DNA of 64,000 nucleotides, taken from positions 2,666,001 through 2,730,000 of the forward strand of contig NZ_CP135921.1 of the NCBI RefSeq assembly GCF_032397745.1. Direction: 5' to 3'. The notes under the pieces were generated by a model. It did not search any database. It was not told the origin of the DNA and was given only the letters and a program-made list of their open reading frames with translations. Origin of the DNA: Bradyrhizobium prioriisuperbiae. GTDB taxonomy: Bacteria > Pseudomonadota > Alphaproteobacteria > Rhizobiales > Xanthobacteraceae. Below are positions 34,349-42,909 of this stretch, piece by piece (the first letter of the stretch is position 1; every line of letters starts with the position of its first letter). A program made the translations under genes and the position numbers.

Positions 34349-35233
34349 TCATCTAAACCGAGCAACATTAATCCACTGCACATTGAGTCGCTTTGCGAGT
34401 TGTTTTATTTTATTGGTGGGATGAAATTCAACGACAAGAATGGATTGGATCACGCGCGCTTGGTTCCTCTGAGAGCACATTGCTCGCATCAAGGCGCGAT
34501 ATTTGATGCACTGAAACATGCCCCGCCACATCTCCGCTTCGTTGTTGCTTGCTTTAACCTCAACGCCCAGCCACGACCTATCATTCTCGAATAATACGTC
34601 GATCTCGTCACCAGATTCGGTTCTAAACTCGGTACGTCCGATACGGAAGTGTCCGTATTTCCGAAAGACCTTTGGGTTGTGCATTACCCAATATTTCAGC
34701 GACTTGTGGGCTTCCCCTTCTCCGCCAGTCCTTCGGGGGATGTTAATTGGCGGCTCTATTGGTCCAGAAAAATTCCCATCGGGATCTGCTCGCCGTAGCG
34801 GGATATTAAAATGATCCGCAATTTGCCTGAGCTTCGGATAGTCAAAGACTGCATCAATTGCATCCTCGGCAAGTTCGTGGCGTTGAAGGGGCGTAAGTCG
34901 GATGCCTGGCCTGAAACGTTGGAGATAATAGTTGGCGCCGCTGCCCGAAACTTTCGTTTGTTGATTTACCAGTATCGCGTTCAATGGGGGAATGGCTTCG
35001 CCCCATTCATTAGAGAGGGCAAGTAGAACGTCGCCGATTATGCCAGCTGGCCGCCCATAACATGCCGCATGGGCAGCGGGCACTCGGTGACGTTTTTGTA
35101 GTAGCTGTGCCATCTTGCCATAAGTGATGCGATCGCCTTCAATAGCTTTCTCGATTAGTAAGCCGATCATCAGCCGCGCAACACGACTCGACCACGTGTC
35201 GCCACTAAGGAAGATATCTCGAGCGGATTGCAT
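34349..35233 (-). CDS. hypothetical protein with C-terminal PD-(D/E)XK nuclease domain
   Basis: A 294-residue AT-richer gene. ATG 35233 is preferred over 35299. N-terminal region about 10-120: ITYGKMAQLL, then RPAGIIGDVLLALSNEWGEAIPPLNAILVN, a shape that loosely recalls alkyltransferase-like DNA-binding proteins (inference). C-terminal region about 170-285: the nuclease core with a leading Glu helix (GEAHKSLKYWVM), Asp212 in GDEIDVLF, and Glu225-Val-Lys227 in GVEVKAS, followed by the helix MFQCIKYRALM and the strand SILVVEF. These are the expected catalytic residues of a PD-(D/E)XK nuclease. It is convergent with the 33.2-kb gene, with 267 bp between; a defence or DNA-processing role is plausible but unproven. 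Confidence 0.66.
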   Translation of the reverse strand: MQSARDIFLSGDTWSSRVARLMIGLLIEKAIEGDRITYGKMAQLLQKRHRVPAAHAACYGRPAGIIGDVLLALSNEWGEAIPPLNAILVNQQTKVSGSGANYYLQRFRPGIRLTPLQRHELAEDAIDAVFDYPKLRQIADHFNIPLRRADPDGNFSGPIEPPINIPRRTGGEGEAHKSLKYWVMHNPKVFRKYGHFRIGRTEFRTESGDEIDVLFENDRSWLGVEVKASNNEAEMWRGMFQCIKYRALMRAMCSQRNQARVIQSILVVEFHPTNKIKQLAKRLNVQWINVARFR

Positions 35234-35718
35234 TGGTAAAAGCCTTGCTTTTCTAAGCGTGCAGGCGAATATGGGAAGCGGGGCGCTCATCTTATGCATG
35301 AAATCAACTTGTTGAAGATGCGCAACAAAGAAGAGTCTTTGGCATTCGTAACGAAAATATTCGTGCTGCGGCCTTTCGATGCCGTTCTAGTCTCCATCTC
35401 ATGATGGAGACTTTCGACGGAAATTCCGAGAGCTATAGCCGGCGAGTTGTCGTTGTTCTGCTTGGGCACTTAACCGGCCCGACAGAGGGCGATCAATAGC
35501 GGCCAGTTGTTGTGTATTTAATGCTTTTGATCTTGCATGATTTTGCGTAGAAATGTGAGCAATCGCACAGCCAGCGAAACAATCTGCCTGGCTTGGTTCA
35601 CGGGTCTTGCGTTCGACGCCTCTGTCCGCGCGCCACCGTGTTCGGTAGGGGTAGCGAGCCGCGTCTCCGCCTGCTATGAACCGGCCTCCGGCTGGCGCCT
35701 GCTTGCCGGTCGCGCAAT
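35234..35718. other. gene-free interval before tRNA-Arg
   Basis: 485 bp with no convincing gene. It holds the start region of the leftward nuclease-domain gene and the promoter of the tRNA. A long leftward open frame crossing it (35399-35893) is the antisense of the tRNA. Confidence 0.5.
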
Positions 35719-35795
35719 GGTCCCGTAGCTCAGCCGGATAGAGCGACGGTTTCCTAAACCGTAGGTCGGAAGTTCGAGTCTTCCCGGGATCGCCA
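35719..35795 (+). tRNA. tRNA-Arg (anticodon CCT)
   Basis: 77-nt cloverleaf. Acceptor GGTCCCG pairs with CGGGATC, D-arm GCTC/GAGC, anticodon stem ACGGT/ACCGT with loop TTCCTAA (anticodon CCT at the centre), T-arm GGAAG/CTTCC with TTCGAGT, and an encoded CCA end. It reads AGG arginine codons. Its 3' part is duplicated at 42436, so it serves as the integration site of an island. Confidence 0.96.
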
Positions 35796-35800
35796 GCGCC
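35746..35800 (+). repeat. attL-like 55-bp direct repeat within tRNA-Arg
   Basis: From the anticodon stem (ACGGTTTCC) through the CCA end and five further bases (GCGCC-type flank), identical to 42436-42490. A duplication of a tRNA 3' half is the standard footprint of tyrosine-recombinase integration. The intact tRNA lies on this side. Confidence 0.9.
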
Positions 35801-35965
35801 GAAGTGCAAGAAACCCTTTAAAAATAGGCATTTCCGGCGGTACGCCGTCTGTTCCGGTCCCAAATCGGGGTCGACATGGGCCATTTCGCCCATTACGTCC
35901 AGTACAAGCTGTTACAATGGGTTACGCCCAGTACCGTCTGCTCCGTGCAACACGGGAGACCCACG

Positions 35966-36039
35966 ATGTTCTCCGTTCGCCCCGCTTCACTCGCCGCATT
36001 TCGATCCTTTGGCCGCAGGCCCTTTTTGAAGCTCAAGCG
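35966..36039 (+). pseudogene. possible gene start cut off by the IS21 remnant
   Basis: GGGAG and ATG 35966 open a frame (MFSVRPASLAAFRSFGRR...) that runs straight into the IS terminal repeats at 36040. With tRNA-proximal islands the integrase gene often begins near here, but these 25 codons show no recognisable integrase sequence. It may equally be non-coding. Confidence 0.2.
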
Positions 36040-36090
36040 TGTCAATCGGCGTTCAAATTTGACCCCGTATCGGCGTCCAATTTTGACCCC
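36040..36090. repeat. IS21-type terminal inverted/multiple repeat end
   Basis: TGTCAATCGGCGTTCAAATT begins at 36040; two successive units of ATCGGCGT(T/C)CAA(A/T)TTTGACCCC occupy about 36045-36066 and 36069-36090. Multiple repeats of this sort mark the outer ends of IS21-family elements. The matching end upstream of istA (beyond 37280) is not visible. Confidence 0.75.
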
Positions 36091-37280
36091 TTTGAGCGGC
36101 GGGTTTTGAGGGCAGCGCTCGCCTCGTCGGAGCTGGCCGGGGTTGCGAAGACGAGGCGAGCGCGGGCGGCTTGATCGTCGTCGCGGCTTTTGAAGCGCCA
36201 ACTGTCGTTGCCACTCTCGACGATGTCGCAGTGGTGAACCTCGACAGGCCGCCCGACAGCGCTGGCCGTAACAGAGTATTTATTGTTGTCGAAGCGCACC
36301 AGACAGGTCTTCGAGACCGATGCCGGCACAGCGTGGAATCCGTCGAACCGGCCGGCATAGGGAACGAGCATCGGTCGCTCGGCTTCGAACACCTGCCAGA
36401 CCGTTTGCTCGATCAGTTCCGGATGCCGGTGCGCTTTGGTGTAGGCGATGCACTTGTCCAGCAGCCAGACGTTTAACTCGTCGAGGTTCTTGAACCGCAG
36501 CCGTGGCGTGAAGAAGCGTTCGCGCACAAGCCCAACCTGGTTCTCGACCTGGCCCTTCTCCCAGCCCGACGCCGGCGTGCAGGCTACCGGATCGACGAGG
36601 TAATGGCTGCACATCTGCATGAAGCGGCGATTGTAGAGACGACCCTTGCCGATGAAGATCGTCTCCACGGCTGTCTTCATGTTGTCGTAGATGCCGCGCA
36701 CGCAGGTTCCCTTGAACAAGGCGAACGCCCGGTCGTGAGCGTCGAACACCATCTCCTGTGTCTCGCGCGGGTAGCACCGCACGAATAGCATCCGGCTGTG
36801 GCAGAGCCGGACATGGGCGGCCTTCACAATCACCGTCACGCCATTGAGCGGGACGACCTCATGGCTCCAGTCTAACTGATAGGCTTCTCCCGGCGCAAAG
36901 CTCAGCGGGACGTAGGCCGCAGCCGTCGATTGTCCACGCTCCTTGCTCCACCGCTTGGCATAACGCCGCACGGCGTCGTAACCGCCGTCATAGCCGCGGC
37001 CACGGAGCTCCTCGAAGATCCGGATCAACGTCAGCTGCTCGCGAGCGGACTTGGCTGCGTTCCCTGACAGCAATCCGTCGAGTTCTGCTACCCATCGTCC
37101 CAGCTTCGGCCGCGGCTGGACAACACGCTCGTACTCGAATGAGGTCGCTCCCGATCTCAGCACCTTCCGGACCGCGTTCCGCGACACCTTCAGGTCCCGG
37201 GCGATCTCCTTGATCGTCTTGCTCTTGATGAAGTGCTCGCGCCGTATCCGGGCAATGGTCTCCACGATCAGCATCCCCAA
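36042..37280 (-). pseudogene. IS21-family transposase remnant: IstA N-terminus fused in frame to IstB C-terminus
   Basis: Residues 1 to about 345 are IstA: the helix-turn-helix KTIKEIARDLKVSRNAVRKVL, then the DDE integrase core (YQLDWSHEVV, FVRCYPRETQEMVFDAH, YDNMKTAVETI and GWEKGQVENQVGLVRERFF). After RPVEV the sequence switches to HHCDIVESGNDSWRFKSR, which looks like the IstB C-terminus (the helper ATPase normally ends DRLTHHC.I.E...WRFK-like), and finishes in codons read from the terminal repeat. The C-terminal part of IstA (normally to about 500 residues) and most of istB are therefore deleted. Without IstB it should not transpose. Confidence 0.78.
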
Positions 37281-37493
37281 CCACCTGCTTCGTTACGAAG
37301 CAGGCAGCGCAACATTCGAAGGCATTTTGCGACTGCTTCCTCACTGCGATCAGAATTATAAATCCAGCTTATCAGGTGATTAGTGGCTGCTGCTCGGCAC
37401 TCGGACAACAAACCAGTCGAAATATCAGCATCTGAAGTTCCACAAAGTGTGCTTTCATTTCGCTGCGGAAGTCCAACGAGAAGGATTAAGCAA

Positions 37494-38417
37494 ATGGCAA
37501 TCATAGCACGTAGAGATTTTATGATAGGCGCTGGCGCGGCGGTTCTGACGACCATTCCGCGCCGATCTAGCGCAGCGACACCTGCCTTTAAGACGGTGAC
37601 GCCCGGTGTCCTTACGATAGCTAACAGCGGCGAAATGCCGATGATTACGACGGAAAGTGGCAAGCTTGTCGGTTCGGATGCCGACGTAGTGGTGGCTATC
37701 GCTCGGAAGCTCGGCCTTGATGTTGCTTCTGCCCAGATGGAATGGTCGGCAACCGTCCAAGCAGTGAAGAGCGGCCGGGCCGATATCATGGTTGGCAATA
37801 TGGGTTGGACGCCGGCGCGAGCGAAGGCGTTGCTCATAACTGACGCGATCTATTATGCCGGCGCGTTCGTTTGCATGAAAAAGGACAAGCCGTTCAGCAC
37901 CGGCATCACGACGGCTGACATCAGGGGCCATTCGATTGGTACCGTAAACGGCTTCTTTATCGTACCTGAAATGAAGAAGCTTCCCGGTACAACCGAGGTC
38001 AAGCTATACGACAACAGTGACAGTTGTGTTCGAGACATAGCGGCTGGCAGACTAGAGTTCGCGGTGCTCGATGGGCCGCTAGTGGATTACATAATCCTCA
38101 AGAACCCCGATTGGAACCTGAAACAGGTCGCGCTTTCGTCCGACCCCGCTTATCCGCAGCTGACAAGCAAGCAGCATACAGTGATGGGAATGAACCAGGA
38201 CAACCACGATCTCTTCGATGCCGTAAACGCTGGTGTCAAATGGGTGTGGAAGACTGCACAGAATGGGACGTCGTTGCAGAAATATGGCATCACCAATCCC
38301 GACTATCTTGTTGCTCCGCAAGAGAACCCTCGAATAGGTATCGACCGAGACGCTTCCGGCGGCGTCGTTGGAGCGGGTGGGCACGTGGTCAAGGACTATT
38401 CAGCGCTGTTCGCGTAA
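37494..38417 (+). CDS. amino-acid ABC transporter substrate-binding protein (family 3), Tat-type signal
   Basis: A 307-residue periplasmic binding protein of SBP family 3 (polar amino acids, opines, ectoine). ATG 37494 follows GAAGGA. The N-terminus IARRDFMIGAGAAVLTT carries a twin-arginine motif, implying export folded through Tat, which is less usual for this family. Core motifs: SDADVVVAIARKLGLDV, QAVKSGRADIMVGNMGWTPARAKALLITDAIYY and GRLEFAVLDGPLVDYII. It is the first gene of a four-gene transporter operon on the tRNA island (binding protein, ATPase, permease, permease). The ligand is unknown. Confidence 0.88.
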   Translation: MAIIARRDFMIGAGAAVLTTIPRRSSAATPAFKTVTPGVLTIANSGEMPMITTESGKLVGSDADVVVAIARKLGLDVASAQMEWSATVQAVKSGRADIMVGNMGWTPARAKALLITDAIYYAGAFVCMKKDKPFSTGITTADIRGHSIGTVNGFFIVPEMKKLPGTTEVKLYDNSDSCVRDIAAGRLEFAVLDGPLVDYIILKNPDWNLKQVALSSDPAYPQLTSKQHTVMGMNQDNHDLFDAVNAGVKWVWKTAQNGTSLQKYGITNPDYLVAPQENPRIGIDRDASGGVVGAGGHVVKDYSALFA

Positions 38418-39254
38418 GTGATGTCTAGTATGGGGTCTCACAGCAAACCGGCCTTCCTCCTCGAGATTCACGATGTGAGCAAAAGGTTTGGCGAACTTGA
38501 TGTTCTGAGGAACGTGAATCTCAATATCGCGGTCGGCGAAAAAGTCGCGATCATTGGGCCGAGTGGATCCGGTAAGACGACGTTACTTCGCTGCGTTGCC
38601 CATCTAGAGCGACCAACGTCCGGCCACGTCACAATTGCAGGGGACCGCGTTGGCAAGCGACTAGAAGGCAATACATGGCGTGACATGTCGGACGGGGAAT
38701 TGGCAAAAGTACGAACTGGCATCGGGATGGTGTTTCAACGGTTCAATCTTTTTCCACATCTAACCGCATTGGAGAATGTAATGCTGGGACCAATTCAGGT
38801 CCTTAAACGCAGCCGTTCTGAAGTCGAGCCCTTAGCGTGCGACCTACTGAGAAAGGTCGGTCTTGCCCACAAAGCGTCAGCTTATCCGGAGCGGTTGTCC
38901 GGTGGCCAGCAGCAGCGCGTTGCGATCGCGCGTTCGCTCGCCATGCAGCCACGCTTGATGTTATTCGATGAGGCAACTTCTGCACTCGATCCCGAACTCA
39001 TCGGTGAAGTGTTGAGCGTGATGCGCGACCTTGCGGCGGATGGAATGACGATGATGATCGTTACTCACGAAATGCAGTTCGCGGAAGACGTCGCTGACCG
39101 GGTTGTTTTTATGGACCATGGCCGCGTCATCGACCAAGGACCACCGAGCGAACTGTTCCGGTCGCCCTCCCACCCCCGAGTGCAGACCTTTCTACGAGCC
39201 GTAATCGACCGCCAGGCCATGGTCGAGCCCATAGTTGCGAGTGCAACGATTTGA
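38418..39254 (+). CDS. amino-acid ABC transporter ATP-binding protein
   Basis: A 278-residue ABC ATPase of the polar amino-acid (HisP/GlnQ) type. Walker A GPSGSGKTT (about 47-55), Q-loop VFQRFNLFPHLT (about 104), signature LSGGQQQR (about 160-167), Walker B LMLFDEATSALD (about 180-191) and the switch His in IVTHEM. It starts at GTG 38418 directly after the stop of the binding-protein gene, with ATG 38421 as alternative. Its stop overlaps the TTG of the next gene. Confidence 0.9.
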   Translation: MMSSMGSHSKPAFLLEIHDVSKRFGELDVLRNVNLNIAVGEKVAIIGPSGSGKTTLLRCVAHLERPTSGHVTIAGDRVGKRLEGNTWRDMSDGELAKVRTGIGMVFQRFNLFPHLTALENVMLGPIQVLKRSRSEVEPLACDLLRKVGLAHKASAYPERLSGGQQQRVAIARSLAMQPRLMLFDEATSALDPELIGEVLSVMRDLAADGMTMMIVTHEMQFAEDVADRVVFMDHGRVIDQGPPSELFRSPSHPRVQTFLRAVIDRQAMVEPIVASATI

Positions 39255-39907
39255 ACGCTTGGGTCACCACTCTTGGCTTGGTTCCAGACCTCCTCATTGC
39301 CGCCGTGACCACGATTAAGATCACGCTCGGTGGATTGTTGGTTGCCCTGGCTCTCGGACTATTTTGCGCAATCCTGCAGAGTTTGCAGTCTGGTATCCTC
39401 CGGGTCGCCGTTGCCATCTATGTGGACGTATTTCGGGCAGTACCTGTGCTCACCCAGCTCTTCATCATCTATTTCGGGCTCACTGCCATAGGCATTAGAC
39501 TTGACCCGGTGCCGGCAGCTATCGTTGGCTTTGGAATCAATGGGGGCGCCTACTTAACGGAAGCGTTCCGCGCCGGGATCGGCTCGGTCAACCACGGACA
39601 GCTTGAGGCGGCACATATGTTGGGTATGACTAAGCTGTCTACGATGCGCATTATCATTTTGCCGCAAGCCATGCGGGTCGTCCTACCGCCGCTGGGAAAC
39701 TACGCAATCGGCTTGCTGAAGGACACAGCGTTAGCATCAGCTGTTGCCGCGCCAGAACTGATGTTCCGAGCTCGCATTCTCGTCGACAAGACCTTTTTAA
39801 GCACTCAAATCTATCTCGCGGTCGCGATCCTCTATCTCGGCATGAGCCTCTGTCTTGGACAGGTAACCCGCTGGGCTGAAGCGCGTTTAGCATGGACTAG
39901 GAAGTGA
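39251..39907 (+). CDS. amino-acid ABC transporter permease (HisM/GlnP family), 1
   Basis: A 218-residue inner-membrane permease with about five helices. The family EAA loop region reads GQLEAAHMLGMTKLSTMRIIILPQA (here split: GQLEAAHMLGM, then LSTMRIIILPQA), followed by LGNYAIGLLKDTALAS. It starts at TTG 39251, overlapping the ATPase stop (TTGA), so it is translationally coupled. It forms the channel together with the next gene product. Confidence 0.88.
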   Translation: MNAWVTTLGLVPDLLIAAVTTIKITLGGLLVALALGLFCAILQSLQSGILRVAVAIYVDVFRAVPVLTQLFIIYFGLTAIGIRLDPVPAAIVGFGINGGAYLTEAFRAGIGSVNHGQLEAAHMLGMTKLSTMRIIILPQAMRVVLPPLGNYAIGLLKDTALASAVAAPELMFRARILVDKTFLSTQIYLAVAILYLGMSLCLGQVTRWAEARLAWTRK

Positions 39908-40575
39908 CCTGGAGCATCTTCGTCGACAGCGTGCCGGAACTGCTTCAGGCCGCGCTTAGCACGTTGCAAATGACGGTGATGGCCTTTTGCCTTGCCGCGG
40001 TGTTAGGCTTGCTGCTCGCGCTCGTGCGAATGGCGGGTGGGTGGCCTGGGCAGTTTGCCTTCTTATATATCGAAATGCTGCGCGGTACGCCCGCGCTCGT
40101 CCTCCTGTTCCTGATATACTTTGGCCTCGTCTCGCTCGGCATACTACTGCATTCCTTTACTGCCGCCGTAGTGGCCCTCGGTCTTAACGGCGCCGCCTAT
40201 ACGGCGGAGATTTACCGGGCAGGGATCACCGCCGTCGATGCGGGCCAGCGAGAAGCCGCCCAAATGATCGGGTTGCGGCGACGGCAAATTATGCATCGCG
40301 TAGTGCTACCGCAGGCATTACCCGTAGTGCTGCCATCAATGGGCAACTACGTTGTTTCACTGCTCAAGGACACGTCAATCGCCTCCCTTATCGCCGCACC
40401 TGAATTGATGTTGCGTGCACGTGATCTTGCTGGAACTTACTATCTGCCGATGGAGTATTACTGTGTTGTTGGTGTCATGTATCTCGCTATGGCTTGGCCC
40501 ATGATGCATGGCCTGCGACGGTTAGAACTCCGACTTGGCCGCCGGCACCCGCCGAGCATTATGACAGGAACCTAG
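39904..40575 (+). CDS. amino-acid ABC transporter permease (HisM/GlnP family), 2
   Basis: A 223-residue permease homologous to the preceding one. Helices run from about residue 10. Conserved pieces are YIEMLRGTPALVLLFLIYFG, LNGAAYTAEIYRAGI, the EAA loop AGQREAAQMIGL, and MGNYVVSLLKDTSIASLI. The start is GTG 39904, overlapping the upstream stop (GTGA). The two permeases presumably form a heterodimer in one importer. Confidence 0.88.
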   Translation: MTWSIFVDSVPELLQAALSTLQMTVMAFCLAAVLGLLLALVRMAGGWPGQFAFLYIEMLRGTPALVLLFLIYFGLVSLGILLHSFTAAVVALGLNGAAYTAEIYRAGITAVDAGQREAAQMIGLRRRQIMHRVVLPQALPVVLPSMGNYVVSLLKDTSIASLIAAPELMLRARDLAGTYYLPMEYYCVVGVMYLAMAWPMMHGLRRLELRLGRRHPPSIMTGT

Positions 40576-40715
40576 AGCGAGCAGAAACCGTCACGCGTTC
40601 TGCACTTACATGCTCTCTCTTCTTCGCGTTTATTTCGGGGTGCTGAGAATATTTGCAAAGTGTACCGCATCGAAATATTGCTACAAATGGCGAGAGATAC
40701 AGCTGGAGTAAAAAC

Positions 40716-41084
40716 ATGACTGACAAGGACATGGTTCTCGCGAATAGTAAAGTTAAGTACCAAATGCTTCTTGAGGAAGAAGTCTACGCCGTCACAAAGA
40801 CAACGGTGCTCGCTGGCGGTGAGACGCAGTGGCACCGTCATACAAACGTTAACGATCGTTTTGTCGTCGTTTGTGGTGTGTTGACCGTCGAGTGCCAAGT
40901 CGACGGTGTAGTAAGCAAAGCAGAAGTGCGTGATTATTTCGATGTTAAGCCTGGTGTGAGTCATCACGTCAAAAATGAAACGGACGATGACGTCGTTTAC
41001 ATTATGGTCCAGTCCGGGGGAAAGCGAGATATCGTGCTTGAGCTTGCTGGGACACCGGCTGAAGCTAGGCTCGTTAGGGTCTGA
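40716..41084 (+). CDS. cupin-domain protein
   Basis: A 122-residue single-domain cupin. ATG 40716 follows GGAG. Cupin motif 1 is WHRHTNVNDRFVVVCGVLTVE (in parts: metal-type His-x-His at about 43-45, Gly near 57), and motif 2 is VKPGVSHHVKNETDDDVVY (about 78-96). The metal-binding His residues are present, but the usual Glu of motif 1 is replaced (Asn-Asp-Arg). It lies 140 bp after the transporter operon on the island, perhaps acting on the imported compound. The specific reaction is unknown. Confidence 0.82.
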   Translation: MTDKDMVLANSKVKYQMLLEEEVYAVTKTTVLAGGETQWHRHTNVNDRFVVVCGVLTVECQVDGVVSKAEVRDYFDVKPGVSHHVKNETDDDVVYIMVQSGGKRDIVLELAGTPAEARLVRV

Positions 41085-42435
41085 GAATTGCGCCGTGCGC
41101 GGGGTCGCGGCGACATATTGGCGTTCGTTTCCGCTGCTTGTAAGTGTCTTCCGGCTTTAATTTCGCCGTTGGATGCGGCCGTTGGCAAAGCCGAAATTGC
41201 AACGCCATCGAGTCTCGGACGGAGCCTATGGTGTTGGAGGAGATCCGCAAGGGCTTCGGTGACGCCGACCGGATAGCGCATTGGCACGACCCTGCTCGGC
41301 ATGGCGTTGTTCGGACCGGCCTGGCAGGCCTCCGTCAGCGAGCAGGTGCCGGCGGAAACGCTGCCGCAGGCGGTCGCTCGGAGTTTGTGGCAGTTGGCCA
41401 AGCACTTCCGCCAATGCAACGGCAGGATCAGCGGAGCCGGGCCGCGTAGCCTCGAAATTCACCTGATCCGTGATGACCGTCGTTATCCTGCTCCGCCTGC
41501 TATTCCGGTAATGCCGCTTGATACCGCCAGTGGCTTGCCTGATTCGAAGACGTGCTCGTTCGAACACTCACCGCGGAGTCGTTCGTTGAAACGGGATGGA
41601 ACGAACGCATTTTAAACTGGCTTGCCTGTTACAAGGTAATGCCGGTCGATGCCGGTTGCTTCGATCCAATGTATGACCGCGTGTAAACCCCGGGCCGACG
41701 TCCCGTCGCATGGAACGCCGACAAGGTTCGGTGCCTCATCATTACGGATTGCCGACACCGGGCTCGTCCCGGATAGAAGGGAAACTCGGCTCCTCGGATA
41801 TCGCAGTCTTCGGATCCGAGTTCCGATGCGATGTCTGGCCTACCTTCTGACCCCAGGGACAGAATCGTGCGCCGGAAGCGCATCATCGCGGAACTCGATG
41901 CCGACACGATGGATGCCCCGCGCAGCCGCGTGAAGGTCGAACCGCTTCTGTCCAAAATCGTCGCGGGAACGCCGAAGAAGCTGCGACCCTCGTCACGATC
42001 GAAGCGAGTGCGTTGGCCAGCTCTGACCGCGGTAATCGCGATCACGCGAAACCGCATCTTGGATTTTCGAGCGTTTTCAATTGAAGCGGAGCATGTGGTC
42101 CAGAATATTCCAGTTATGTTGAGCCAGCACTGATTGATGTCGCGTCGGAACATGCTTCGCCTTTGACTTCAGATGGCACCGCCTGCAGGAACTGGCGACT
42201 TTTAAGTCCCTTATTCGGTCCGTTCTCAATCAGACTGACGACACGATCATTGGCCTCCGACTTGGCACAGCACCAATCTGTTTGGACCCGGCCATTGCGC
42301 CACGTGACCTCGCTTCGCAGTCGACGAGCGGATGGAAGCCGAGGCGCTGGCTTCCGGTACTCTCGTGCTTTGGCCCCTCGACGCAACTGATGTGCAACAC
42401 GTGATAGCTAAGTCATTGATTTATCATATGCCGAA
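41085..42435. other. decayed coding sequence at the distal end of the island
   Basis: About 1.35 kb with no intact gene. Frames of 60-170 codons exist on both strands but none has a family pattern, apart from a short MFS-like piece at about 41290-41380. The mixed composition and overlapping short frames are typical of degraded island ends. Confidence 0.55.
41275..41385 (+). pseudogene. fragment of an MFS transporter (EntS/DUF894-like)
   Basis: The translation contains LLGMALFGPAWQASVSEQVP followed by AETLPQAVA, a conserved stretch of MFS exporters near enterobactin exporter EntS (typically LFGPAWQASVSELVP..LPAAVAL). No start or upstream helices are present and the frame loses similarity at once after it, so this is only a remnant. 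Confidence 0.5.
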
Positions 42436-42490
42436 ACGGTTTCCTAAACCGTAGGTCGGAAGTTCGAGTCTTCCCGGGATCGCCAGCGCC
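42436..42490 (+). repeat. attR-like 55-bp direct repeat of the tRNA-Arg 3' end
   Basis: Identical to 35746-35800: anticodon stem, variable and T arms, acceptor 3' strand and CCA end, with no D-arm or 5' acceptor strand. It therefore cannot be a functional tRNA. It marks the distal boundary of the island. Confidence 0.92.
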
Positions 42491-42549
42491 TGCGTTGTCA
42501 TCTGTAAGATAGTATCTGGCCGTGTTCGTCATGAAGCTGGATCAGATCG

Positions 42550-42909
42550 ATGAGATTCCTGCTGATACAGGCTGGTTTTGCTGCTCTCTGTCTCGCAGTT
42601 CTCGCCGTCGCGCCCGGGGAAGCTCAAGACGCGGAAACAGACGATCCGCCGCGCCTGTCGCGCGAAGAATGGCTTGCCACCGTCGAGGCCGCGCGTCGGC
42701 GCATCGATCAAATGAGGCGCGAGCACAAGAGCTTTCTTCCAACCGCGGAGGATGACGCGGAGGAAGCCTCGCGGCGGGTGATTGAAGACGAGAGTTTGCA
42801 AGCGGGGGATATCGTGTCCACCAGCAAGGGCCTGCTCCGGTTCAAGGGGCGGCCCGGCAACAGCCCCAGACCCGACGATTTTGTTCCCCTCGCTAAGCCC
42901 GGCCGATAG
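42550..42909 (+). CDS. small secreted protein of unknown function
   Basis: A 119-residue exported protein. Signal peptide about 1-25 (RFLLIQAGFAALCLAVLAVAPGEA). The mature part is acidic to basic and helical: RLSREEWLATVEAARRRIDQM, then TAEDDAEEASRRVIEDESL and a C-terminal DIVSTSKGLLRFKGRPG that may form a small beta element. Located just outside the island's attR. No family recognised. Confidence 0.65.
   Translation: MRFLLIQAGFAALCLAVLAVAPGEAQDAETDDPPRLSREEWLATVEAARRRIDQMRREHKSFLPTAEDDAEEASRRVIEDESLQAGDIVSTSKGLLRFKGRPGNSPRPDDFVPLAKPGR

Larger units (their letters stand above)
35746..42490. mobile_element. small tRNA-Arg genomic island without visible integrase
   Basis: A 6.7-kb segment bounded by the 55-bp tRNA-derived direct repeats. 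Contents in order: a short orphan reading frame, a deleted IS21 element, a polar amino-acid ABC transporter operon, a cupin gene, a stretch of decayed coding sequence and the second att copy. The cargo is more AT-rich than the core genes. No integrase, excisionase or relaxase is readable, so it is probably a fixed remnant whose integrase has been lost, perhaps through the IS21 event next to attL. Confidence 0.82.

Noticed and set aside
35399..35893. 164-codon leftward frame over tRNA-Arg
   Set aside because: Its central peptide (TRTSDLRFRKPSLYPAEL) is the classic false protein read antisense to a tRNA; no ribosome site or domain.
41629..42153. 174-codon leftward frame in the decayed island end
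   Set aside because: No family pattern, no ribosome site, competing frames on the other strand; treated as degraded sequence.
42114..42386. 90-codon leftward frame near attR
   Set aside because: Both strands read equally well here and neither shows a recognisable domain.
42436..42490. Second tRNA-Arg gene
   Set aside because: Only the 3' half is present; D-arm and 5' acceptor strand are missing, so it is an att copy.
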